Origin: Periplaneta americana
Taxonomy: Eukaryota > Arthropoda > Insecta > Blattodea > Blattidae
Direction of reading: 5' to 3'
Length of the DNA stretch: 64,000 bases
NCBI RefSeq assembly: GCF_040183065.1
Contig: NC_091127.1
Span: forward strand, 110,301,834-110,365,833
The notes under the pieces are model-generated. The model did no database searches. It saw nothing but the letters and a program-made list of their open reading frames with translations, and was not told the origin of the DNA. Positions 1 to 11,900 of the stretch are shown piece by piece. Position numbers and translations under genes: made by a program. Each line of letters opens with the position of its first letter. Positions within the stretch are counted from its first letter, which is position 1.

Positions 1-314
1 TATTAGATCTAAAGCTGGCTTAGGTTAATCCTATGCATTTCAGTTCCACTGAGATTTTATCAACCTCTTTAATAACGTATCTAACAACGTTAATCTACTT
101 CCATTCTTTTCCGCAACTTTCACAGACTTCATAGAAGTTTTCATTTTTCTAATCATCATAGTCATTGATTATTCAATGAGGTCGGCGAGGCCTCATATAT
201 GAGTATAAGTATATTAATAATTTTTGTTGATGCTATTGACCAAATCAGAAAATAAAATAATGCAAGTCAAATGAAACATCTTTATTGGAAGAATTTAGGC
301 ATTCTTCACACTAA

Positions 315-1149
315 AGGTACGGTCACACGTCGCTAATTTTGCAGCGCTACTTTTATACTGCAGCTGCAAAAGTTGCGTGTCGTGTTCACACGTAAGCCAA
401 AAGTAGCACGCTGCACGCTACTTTTCGTGCTGCGCAACCAGAGTGCTGCAAAAGTTGCAGCTGGAGGTTGCGAGTCTGTTCACAAGCAAGGCGCTACTTT
501 TGCAGCCGCAGTCATGCTGCAGGTTCCCATCTCCGTGTTGACTTCTCAATATACATTTTGTGGTTATGTTCGCATTATTAAGAAACTCATGCGAAAGCTT
601 CCTTATCTATTATTTGCTTTTCTGTCGTATCTAGTATTCAGAAATTGACATTATTTTTACTATAAAGCTTTTAAAAACGCCTATATACTTAAATGATAAC
701 CAACAGTATATTCACGTAATCAATGTTGGCAACCCTCCTGTTTGGAACTACGCTACAGAAAATTTAAAAAATGAATTATATCGTCACCAATTATGCTCAG
801 ACTGTGTTGTGTATTTAATAACTGTTACAAATAATTTATTTTCATCACATTTAACATTAAAATATATCCAAGCAATAAAAGTATCATTGGCACATTTGGG
901 TGGTAACACTGGTTGTAACCGCAGCAAAAGTTTCAACAAAACCGATATCAAAAATGCTGCGACTGCAACCCTGAGAACCCTTTTCACATGTAGCTACTTT
1001 TAAGTTGCACGCAGCATGGAAAAGTAGCGGGCAGCAGGTTCGGCAGCCGCTACTTTTCGGGTTGCACCGTTGTTCACACGTCGCAGTACAAGAGTTGTGC
1101 AGTTTTTTGTACTGCAGCGCTGCAAAAGTAGCGACGTGTGATCGTACCT
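315..1149. mobile_element. PIF/Harbinger-like MITE, TAA target duplication
   Basis: 835 bp bounded by long imperfect terminal inverted repeats: AGGTACGGTCACACGTCGCT at the left, and the complement of AGCGACGTGTGATCGTACCT at the right. The flanks are TAA (312-314) and TAA (1150-1152), the TWA-type target of PIF/Harbinger. The subterminal DNA is full of GCAGC and AAAAGTAGC motifs in both orientations. No coding capacity is visible. It sits in intron 6 of BBS5. Confidence 0.85.
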
Positions 1150-1152
1150 TAA

Positions 1153-1201
1153 GCTAGTTTTAACAGCTGACATAATAGGAACGTGATGAACTTATACTTA
1201 C
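1153..1201. other. BBS5: Residual intron 6 sequence of BBS5
   Basis: Only 49 bp separate the MITE's target duplication from exon 6. They hold the splice donor consensus GTAAGT (minus strand) and nothing else recognisable. Confidence 0.8.
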
Positions 1202-1303
1202 TTGCATAATCTGCAGGTACGGAAGAGAAATATTGAAATTTTCATTCATATCTGCAAACCACACCAGTCGTACATTTGTTATGATGAATGTGCCAAGATT
1301 GCC
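1202..1303 (-). CDS. BBS5: BBS5 coding exon 6
   Basis: Acceptor GTCATAG|GGCAAT and donor ATGCAA|GTAAGT, 102 bp, phase 0 at both ends. It encodes [18 protein letters not shown] then [10 protein letters not shown]. Exon 7 is not found before position 1, so the gene continues off the window. A MITE ends 53 bp downstream of this donor. Confidence 0.93.
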
Positions 1304-2562
1304 CTATGACAAAAATAGTGGAGATTGAAGATAGTATATAATAGAACACAACAGCATGACTGTTCAGGTTTTGTTTCAACACAAGGTTTCCTTTAGCTTT
1401 TCATGTCAGGTAATATTAAAACAAGTATGTGCACAGAAATAAATTAATTTTATTGTAAAGAATTACTTTCATAACATATTAAAATGGAAGCATTTAATAT
1501 GATTCTGAAGCGAGATTTGCATTTTGGGCAATTTTTATTTCTCTTCTAGTTTGCCATTTTTAAGTAAATATAAAAATTTTAAAAATAAAAGAAGGAAAAA
1601 AAACTTTAAAAATTAAAAAACGTAATAATCAAACCTGAATATAAATTACTAAGTAATCCCAGCAATAACACTGCTGCAATTAATTTAAAGATTACACTTT
1701 TTTATGAGCTTGTAACACACAAAGGCGCACTTTTACCTTCCAGCTAATACTAACAATAACTGGTGTGTCCAACTCTGGCCCTGATTACAGCCATCATTCT
1801 CTCGATTGTGGTTTTGATTGTGGCTCTGATGCTCTCTAGTGAATATTGTTTCATTTCTCCTGGAGTGCCACCCAAACATATGTCCTATATAGGATTTAAA
1901 TCCTGACTGTGTGCTGGACAGCCTAGTTAATAATCCAAAAGGGGTCAAAATACTGCAATATGCATGCACAGCATGTGGAGAAGTACTTTTGTGCAAAAAT
2001 ATAGATTGATCTCCAGTAAATAGAACAGAAATTATGATGTGGTCGACAAAGTTCTTATCGATGTAGCAATGAGATTACTATTGTCAATGAACATGAACTC
2101 TATGAAGGAAATACCAGCCACATCATTACCGAGCTCTGCAAAATGGCGTCCTTTCAGAGAATGAATGTCACATATCATTCTTCGGATTATCTCCAAACTA
2201 CTTCCTTTCCATCTGAAGATATCAAAGAGAATCTGGACTTGTCAGCTCCACTGCTGCAAAGTCCATTCAGTGTGCTGAGCAGTAAATAGAAGACCAGTGG
2301 CTTAGAGCTGTGGGATCAGTTCTGACCCATGGTAGGTCATTGTGACTGTAGGCCTCTCTCTCGAACAGTCCTCTTGCTCACATTAACGAGTACATGCTGC
2401 AGTCGATTCTGAACTTCAATTGCTATAATATGGTGATTCCTCAAGACCTGGCCAACATGCAATTGATGGTTTTGGACTGAAGTCTTTCCTTTTCTATCAG
2501 ATCCAGGTTTTCAGGAATAACTAAGTTTTTCGGAAGGTGGCCATGAAAAAAAAAAATAAATA

Positions 2563-2622
<60 letters not shown>

Positions 2623-5600
2623 GCAATTTTGAAGCTTTATGAAAATTTTAACATCCGATTTTTTACATAAAAACAATTGAACTATTTTCTTTTTAAACTG
2701 ATATTATCTACGAAGTTTACATCCACTCTTGTCCAAAAAAGGGAACAAGTTTTCGTTAGAACAGAATGAAATAGAAAAGGAGAATTAATTTGTCTTCTTT
2801 TCGTTCACTGTTAGGATCAATTAGTTAGAACTGTCTTAACCCATGGATACATACATATGGTCTGTTCACTTATTTGATGCCCAGTCGGCATCAAAGCGAG
2901 CAGAAAGTCTTTGATGCAACTATAAAATAATTAATTCTCTAAGTGTTAATATTCAGCATGCCCTTCATTATTTCTGTTATTGATTTGACATTTGAAAATA
3001 ACAAAAAGCATTTCTTTGTCATGTTCTCTAATTCAATCAGATTGATTGGTTGATTGCAATACATAACACTCTTTAAATAGTCCCATAAATTGTCTGGGAC
3101 TGTTAAATCTGGAGACCTGGCTGGAAATGCAACATTGCCAAATCTGGAGACAAAGTGGTCCAGAAACAGCCATGCCGATACATGTTGTATGAGGTGTTGC
3201 TGCATCCTGCTGAAATCAACATCCCTGATTCTAATGGAACCATTCCAATTCACGCGGTAAGAATGTGGGCAATCATTAGGACATAGGCACATGAAATTAA
3301 CTGTTTTGTGATGCCTCTTTCATCTTTGAAAACATATGGACCAAAATGTCCTGTGAACAAATACCGCACCATACTATATTCTTCTCACTTCTCACGAAGT
3401 ACAGGGGGATTACCAGCAGACCAATAACGAGTGTTTTGTTTATTTGTCTTATCACAAAGCAAAAAATGAGCTTCGTCACTCATTATTAAATGGTCCACGA
3501 ATGTAAGGTCTTCCATCTGCAACTCCAGTAACCCTTGGCAGAATGTGATATGGACATTTGTGTCATTACTAGCTTTGGGTTTCTGTATGATTAATAACTT
3601 GTAGGGGTAAATTTAAGATCCATGTGCAATATTCTCCATACTGTAGTTCTAGAGGTGCCTACTATCTGGACCAGCTGCCTTGTTGACCACTGTGAACTCC
3701 TCATGATTGCTGTCTGTACTGCAGTGATGGCTTCTGATGTTCTTACAGTTCTCCTCAAGCCCAGAAGGACTCTTGTCACAGACTGAACCTGTCCCCTGCC
3801 ATTTCCGAACCCACTTGCGAAATGACTTATCAGATGGTGCATTCCTACTCCCGTACTCTGCACAGAAGATGTGTTGAGTCTGTATGACACTTGGATCTGA
3901 TTTAGTGCTGTACAGCAGACACATGCTTGTGCACACTCCAATGTTCCATGCTTAATTAATCTTTACAAGTTAGTCTTTTTTTTAAGTTGGTTATTTAACA
4001 ACGCTGTATCAACTACGAGGTTATTTAGCGTCGATGAGATTTGTGATAGCAAGATGGTATTTGGCAAGATGAGGCCGAGGATTCGCCATAGATTACCCAG
4101 CATTCACTTTACAGCTGGGGAAAACCTCGGACAAAACCCAACAAAGTAATCAGCCCAAGCAGAGATCGAACACGCGCCCGAGCGCAACTTCAGACTGGCA
4201 GGCAAGTGCCTTAACCGACTGAGCCATGCCGGTGGCTAAGTTAGTCTTTTACTGCATGTGTGGTACAACCACTCCACCTACCATGTTAATGCACAACTAA
4301 CGAAACAAACCCCAGACATTCTTTATTAACATATTTTGGTATCTATTTTCATTTCAATCAATTTTAAATAACGTATACACAGTTTGTATTTCCTACAAGT
4401 AGAGCTACATAGTGTTTTAGTGCTCACCTGATCACTAGACAGATTCCATACTCCGGGCACTGTTGTATACACCTGTTCAAGTGGCAGAATCTTGAGTTGT
4501 TTATTGTGGATGATGGCACCACGCAACTTTAGTTCCCGATACATTCGGGATGATGTATATGCCCTACAATAGGTATTACATTATTGATTCTACTTATAAT
4601 AACGTCTATTAATGAAATTGGTAGAAAATAATGATGAATTAAGTGCAATATTAGCCAAATAGCTGAAGTGTTCACCCAGGTTAAAACTTCATCCAGTTCA
4701 TGTGGAATGTGATTGATAAAAATATCTGGAAAGGTTTTCACGTGATAGTGGCATTTCTCCTGCCATAATTTCAACATATGGCTATAACCCACAATCATTA
4801 TTAACACATTCACACTGAGGGAAGATAATGAAAATAAATCAGACATATCTTGCACAATAATCAGGACAATGTGACGAAGCAAGTGCTGTTCTAGAATCCA
4901 GAGGAAAAGAAGAAAAGGAGAAGAAAAGACATGGGTAAAGCTAAAATTTCTAGCTAGAAATGGAGTCCAATGGTGCTGTTTCGTCGAACTTCTACACCAG
5001 GGATTCTCAACCTTTTTAAAATTGTAAGCACAGCACACATGTAATACTAAGTGAGTGAGCACCATGAAATCGAATAGGTTTAATGGCCTACATGAATACA
5101 CAAATAAAATAAATAAACATTGTGGCGGATTAAAGACATCCCTGCCATCTATGACCACCCTATTGAACTATGTTAAAACAAAACTGTAACTTTCTATTTC
5201 GGTTATTCAATTGTTTGTTGTAGCAACGGCAGCCTTTTTCAATGCTGTAACATTTAATTCAACATAAAGCAGTCTTTCAGTGAGTACGACACGTCTTCTC
5301 TCTTTGCATTCCCCACATAATTTTGGTGCCGAAACCCTGGAGATCTTCGTAATTATTATTTGCATCTGACACTAGAAGCAATTCTGTGTACACTTCGCAC
5401 TTCAAGACTACGAGAGAAGACGCACAGCATGCTTAAACAAGGGAGAAGAAGTCACCCTTGCTGTAACAAGACTATGAGGCGGATGTGGCCACTCACTGAC
5501 GCTATTACTACAAGATAAGGTCTGTTGTGATATTATATGCATATGTTAACTATTCAGGGATTAAATCAGTGAATCGACCAGAACAGTTTCAGTTGTGAAT

Positions 5601-5743
5601 ATAACTTCAGTAGAAAGATTGTTGTTGAATTTATTATTGCTTTCTGTATCTTGTTACTATGAAGTGATTGTAGTGTCTTTATCAATAACACATAACACTA
5701 GCACCAGAGTCACAGTTGATTAAGGAGCTCAGTTGGTCATACA

Positions 5744-5811
<68 letters not shown>

Positions 5812-5850
5812 GGCATTTCGTTCCCGAAGATTAATATGAATGTGTGTATG

Positions 5851-5902
<52 letters not shown>

Positions 5903-8900
5903 TAATTCTGACGAAGAAGAAACACTACACAATTTGAAACGGAAACGTATGAGAGAAAGGAAGAATACTACGTGTTTCATTACGGAAATAAATGCATTTA
6001 CTGATGACACCAGCCCAGACGATCTTGAATATTTCTGTGATCGGCTTCAGGAAACCCTGAATAAATTGGGCACAATTGATGACGCCATCCACGATCTCCT
6101 TTTAGACAGCGAGTACGATGATGACGTGGAGAAGTGTGAGGAGTACCTGGATTCCGCTAAACGCGCGATACCGAAAGCGTCGCGAAGGACTGGAGATAGA
6201 TTATCAACCTCGATGGTGAACACAAGTATGCCCAATAAACAGGCAGTCACAACCGCACCAACACAAGCCTTGATCACACACTCGGTTCAACTACCACCGA
6301 TCAAGCTCGAATCGTTCTCTGGAGACGTTGAGATATGGGCACGATTTTGGAAGCAGTTCGAATCATCTATGGATAAGGACCCCTCCCTCTCTACAATAAA
6401 CAAACATATATTTCTCCATGGCTATTTGGAGGATGAACCGAAACAATTAGTTGACGGAATTCTTGTTATTGCAGAAACGTATGAGGCAAAGAAAATATTA
6501 TGGGCGTGCTACGGCGACAAGAACCGGATAATTCAAGCACACTGAGATTATCTGGAGGATGTAAAATTCATAAGAATTGCTACTCCTGAAGCACTAAACA
6601 TTACATATATAGAAAGTCACTGGAGGGTGCAAGCCCTTCGAGCACTCAGAGAAGATGTCAATGGATATGGAAGGATCCTCAAGTCTAAAATACTGTGAGA
6701 GTTCCCGGACGACATCTGTCGCCGGTGGATAATTCACGTGAAGAGGGAAAGCTTATCAGAGGGAGATATTCTCAAGCTAATAGAATTTTTAGGCAAGGAA
6801 GTGGACGGCGCCCTGATTACTCAGAAGATCCGTGATGATGCCTTCTTTTCTACTTACATTCCTACAACAGCAACACTGCGAGTCGACACCAAGACAGGAT
6901 CCAGATCACGAAAGAGCAGGTCAGCACCTGACCCCTTTTGTGTTCTGCAAGTCCCGTGGTCACTGGGCTCAAGATTGTAAGGTAATCTCAGATGCCAGTG
7001 AGTGAGTGAAAAGACTGAGGAATGCTAACCACAGTTTTCTTTGTCTGAATCGCGGTCACTCTGTCAGAGACTGCAGCAGAAAGGGCAAAGCATCGTGTAC
7101 TCACTGTAAGATGTCTCACCACAGGTCTATCTGCAGCAAACCCAAAACTACTGAGCCAAAAACTTACCCGACAAAATTTACGTCCATAAATAGGATAAAT
7201 GCCGAAGCAACAGATTTCACATACCTGCAGACAGCATGCGTATGGGTCACGGGTCCCACTGGTCTAACTAAACTTACGCGCTGCGTGTTGGATGGCGGGA
7301 GTCAGTCTAGCTTTGTCACCAAATCCATAGTGGATGAGCTGAAGCTACAGGCTGTCGTCTGTCGAGACTTAGCCATTGCATCCTTTGAGTCATCTCCTAC
7401 GCCGAGTCAACGCAGACTTGTGAGATTTTCGATGAAGAGCATCTGGACCAACGCTACTGCGAGTATCACTGGATTTGAAAGCATCCATGCCTTCTCTCCG
7501 CAGCCAGCAGTACCTCACGATGTAAAAATGCTAGTGCACACTAGGAAACTGCAGCTAGCTGACTCCAAGGTTCACACCGAGGATATGACCCTCCCAATCG
7601 AGATTATTGGAGGTGATCACTACTAGAAGGTTGTGAAGGACAGCTCACCCATCTGTATTTCACCAACAGTGGTACTTATCCCCTCCAAGTTAGGTTGAAT
7701 ACTAAGTGGGAATCGATCAGGCATCATCGTGGGCTCAGCAATTGTGAATTACATCCCCTCAAAACAATCCCCCTCTTACCCAGATGACGTCCTCAGGAAA
7801 TTCTGGGATCTCGAGACCCTGGGGATAAGAGAAAATCAAAATCAACAACGCAGTTCCAAGGGCTCAGCAATACTTCAGGCCTTCAAGGACTCCTTCTTTA
7901 TCGAGGACCAACGGCATGTAGTCTCCCTTCCTAGGAAGGAGGGAATTATTCTGCCCACCAATCACTATAATGCACAGAGACGGTTCCACAACTTTGAGAA
8001 GAGACTACAAGGAAATGCACATTATGCTCAGATGATGGACTACATTGCTAAGGGGCACGTGGAACTTGTGTCACTAAAAAGTCTAAAAATATGTCGAGTT
8101 CTACTTACCTCACCAATTGGTAAAGAAAGAGAAATGTGGAAAGACGAATTGGAGGATGGTCTTCGACAGAGGATGGCCAGACCTGTACACTGGTCGTCCC
8201 CATAGAGATCAACCAAGATGGGGAGGATGTGGCAGATTAAAGACACCCCTGCTATCTATGACCACCCTTTGAACTATGTTAAAACTGTAACTTTCTATTT
8301 CGGCTATTCAATTGTTTGTTGTAGCAACAGCAGCCTTTTTCAATGCTGTAACATTTAATCGAACAATAAAGCAGTCTTTCAATGAGTACGACAACACATC
8401 TTCTCTCTTTGCATTCCCCACAAACATAAATACATTTTTAAAATGCTCATCAGGGTAATAATATCCTTGAACTTGAATGTTACTCAGAATTTCAGTGATA
8501 TCCAAGGAGGAGTCATATAAACAGATTAAACAGATGTGAATTAGTTAATCGTGATGTGCTTTGTTCTTGAAGTATTTCATAAGTGAGAAAGTTTTCTTTT
8601 TTTTTTTTTTGCATAGATAGGTTGTCCTGAACATAGACATTTGAGAGAAACACTCCATAGTATTTGGGGCCTTTTTGTATCTTCTACCCCTAAAGGCTAT
8701 GAATTTCTTCATTTAAAACAAATATTCCAGTGCTAAGGAGGTCTGGAGATCTACCAATTAAGTTCGTCACGAGCAACCATGTTATTCTCTTGAATAATCT
8801 TGATCTTTCTGAAAGGGATTATACACCATGAAATACGAGAAGGCCTACCAGGTCCCTGATCTATTATAATGGGTGGATAGGAATATTATTTGTTCCGGCT

Positions 8901-11900
8901 CGTGCAACAAAGTCTGAATTGAGAAAAGGACCTAGGAACGTTCATGTTTGCGAGCAATTTCTTACTCACATGACGAGAGCACTAAATGTCATTAAAAGAG
9001 CACCAGGTTGAGAATGCCTGTTCTACACAACAGCCAACAGCACCAGGTTAGTGTTGACAATAGTGGTAAGGGAGAAGAAGGTGGCAGTAGTGGGTAGTGG
9101 CAATTCTTATCACTGAAGTAAAAAAAAAAACAATGGAAACTATTGTATTCTTTTCCACAAAACCAACTCCATGAAATTCATATGGCGAACACACTACTTA
9201 GCAAGCAAAGACATAACCAAACTACTTATTTAAACACTACATTTTATTTTCATTTGCACTGAATTAGAATAAAAAATCCATATTATTTGACACTATCTAA
9301 CATATTATCTAACTATGGATCAAAATGTTTTCCCGATGTATCAGCTCCACTGGTCAGAAAATGGTAACAATTTTATATCTTCAACTGTTTCTTCAAATCA
9401 CAAGAAATTTCTTACAGAAAAATTGTAAAGCATCTGGTACAATGATTATGAGATCAAGAAAACAAACTCTCACGATACATGGAATAAAGTGAATTAAAAT
9501 GCTAAGTTCAAAAGATTATATACAAAATACTGATATTAAATAGTTTAAATTTTATAATAGACAGCAATTAATTAAACATGCGAGAACAATAACTATTTGC
9601 CTAGTTCCTTTTAAAATTTTAACAAAAATTTAATAAAACAAATACAAAAATTACTATATTACTTAAATAAAAATATATTTATGTTAAATCTATTTATCAA
9701 TAATTGATTATTATACTAATATAAAAAAAATAATTAATGGTATGCAACTATTACTGTTAATAATATTAAACCCTTACATATAAATAATAGTAACAGTATA
9801 ACTACAATATTCCAATAACCAGGGCCGGATTTAGCTGTAATGCCGCCCCTAGCAGTGCTAAAATTTTCCGCCACAACTCCCACAAACAGTTTATGAGCAG
9901 CTATTATTCGATCGTGTTTAGTTTAAATTAGTTTTAAATGAAATGTTACAAATTCAGAACACAATAAATTACTGGAATCAAAATACATGCATCTTACTTG
10001 TGAAGTATAAAGATTTCCTTTGCACTTACTTCACAGAGAAAGCATTGATGATGTCATCAAAGTTGATCTGACGAAGCACAACAGACTCAATGCAAAGAAA
10101 CATACTCAAACTTATTCATTGTTGAAACAAAATTGATTTGTGAAACGTAGACTGTGGTTAATTTTTTTAGCATTCGTTTTGTTGGTGGTAAAATTATTAT
10201 GAGTATTTCTTACTTCGATAGGAAGTATAAAGTAAATTGAAAAATAAACTCAGACTATTTGTGGAATAAACTTTTCATATCGAATTACGAGTATATACGG
10301 TAGTACACATGTTGGAAAGTGATTAAATAGTATTGTTGACAATATAATTATACTGGAAATGTAACTGAGAGTTGTGGTTACTATTCATAGCGATAAGTAG
10401 CTAATAAACTCATCCAATTTGATTTTCAACAAAGCATTCTTGTTTATACATGCAGGTAAACTTAAGCAGTTTCATAGTATAATAACGTGATACCGACATT
10501 ACAATATAACTACGCAGTTGCACACTTTCCTTTTACTCTCGCCACGATCGCGACAATATGATAACAAAACAATATCCAATTTCCACAAGTTGTTCAAGAA
10601 GAAACTTCAGAAAAGTGTTTTAAAAACAAATTTCACTGTAAAGAAAAGGAAGAGAAAGAAAGAGAGAAAGTGCCCCCCCCCCCGCCTGGAAATTGCCACC
10701 AGGCAACTGCTTAAGGCTGGTTCACAATAAACCGGAAACGAGAATCGGAACGAAAACGGTAAAATTGTTAAAATGTGTACATTTAAATGTGAGCACTCAC
10801 AATTAACGAAAAGCTTGCCGGAGCCTGGGATCGAGAACGGAGAGTTGGCCAAGTTTCAACTTTGGCGTTCACGTTTCCGATCACAGCCCACTAGATTCAT
10901 TCTAATGCCATCTAAAAGCTATTTTGTCGTACATTTTGTAGCAAGAAGACCGTGACATAACCTATGCATTATTTTGTTCTGTGCTGTGCATCATAGAGCA
11001 AGTTTTATTTGATGAGATTCTAATATTGAGTGTTGAGGAAAATCCTCACGTTTACGGTAAGCAGCGCGCCTCGTATAAAGATGAGAAAATGAAGGAGAAT
11101 ACGTGGCTTTCAATAGCTGCATCTTTGAATACGATCGGAAGCGAATCATATTTTATTACTGTATTGGTTGTATTACACACTACATATTCATGCTTCAATT
11201 CAATAACTACTGTTGTGTTCATTTTTGTTCTATTACAAATGTTTCTTCTCTAATTATTTTATGTTATGGTAGACTTAAAATAGGTTGTGATAATAAAGAT
11301 GCATGGGCGTACCTAATGAAATGTTTCAGTTAAAATTTCAAAGTTGGTTAACCTGTGTTTATGTTGGCTGCCTTGTACTCATAAGAGAATGCCATTGGTC
11401 AATTATATACAAATAACATCAGAATGCGTACTATCGACTTCACATATCATTATTGACACACATATCGATATGCATAGTCGTCTACGTTTTCGGTTTATTG
11501 TGAATCAAAAATTTTCATATTCACGTCCTCTGCTTCTCGTTTTCATTCTGGTTCTCGTTCCCGGTTTATTGTGAACCAGCCTTTAGATTACCTAAGCCTA
11601 AATTCAGCACTGCTAATAACACTAGTCCACAAAACATTTAATTTTTTGTTTCCATAACATGAATTAAATATACTGATCTTACTAATTCGCATTTGCTGAA
11701 CACGAAAATGATGAGAAGATCGTAAAAGAAGCTCTTAAGTTTTTTAACATATTAAATATTATATCTCTTTCAATTCTTGTACATAAATCCCCAAACTAAG
11801 TTTACCTATGATAAAAATGCTAGAAGAACTATTTTAAACATACTATATAACTGTGTAAATGACCCAAGTTAAAGAGAGGAATTGGGTTTGATGTAGGTTG

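Larger units (their letters stand above)
5121..8422 (+). mobile_element. BEL/Pao LTR retrotransposon, internally deleted
   Basis: A 3.3-kb element with two about 196-bp LTRs (TGT...ACA), flanked by the perfect 5-bp duplication AACAT (5116-5120 and 8423-8427). A primer-binding-site-like GGTGCCGAAACCC starts 4 bp after the left LTR, and a purine tract (GATGGGGAGGA) precedes the right LTR. Only gag, a protease and the N-terminal part of RT survive. The RT core, RNase H and integrase are missing, and gag carries stops. It is therefore non-autonomous; it inserted after the surrounding hAT element was already present. Confidence 0.93.
4998..9020. mobile_element. hAT-type non-autonomous element interrupted by a BEL insertion
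   Basis: The ends are CAGGGATTCTCAACCTTTTT at 4998 and the complement CAGGCATTCTCAACCTGG at 9020. They are flanked by a perfect 8-bp duplication TTCTACAC (4990-4997 and 9021-9028), the hAT hallmark. Removing the inner BEL element leaves about 0.7 kb with no recognisable transposase. It lies in intron 4 of BBS5. Confidence 0.9.

Noticed and set aside
2441-2626. Minus-strand open frame with a poly-Leu start
   Set aside because: It is the (AAT)n microsatellite translated, followed by Tc1 pseudogene sequence in another frame.
4529-5158. 209-codon minus-strand frame as a gene
   Set aside because: It covers intron 4, the exon 5 acceptor in another frame and the hAT left end; no conserved motif.
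5844-5897. ATG at 5844 as gag start
   Set aside because: It would prefix gag with a Tyr-Ile run from the TA tract; the ATG at 5898 is a better start.
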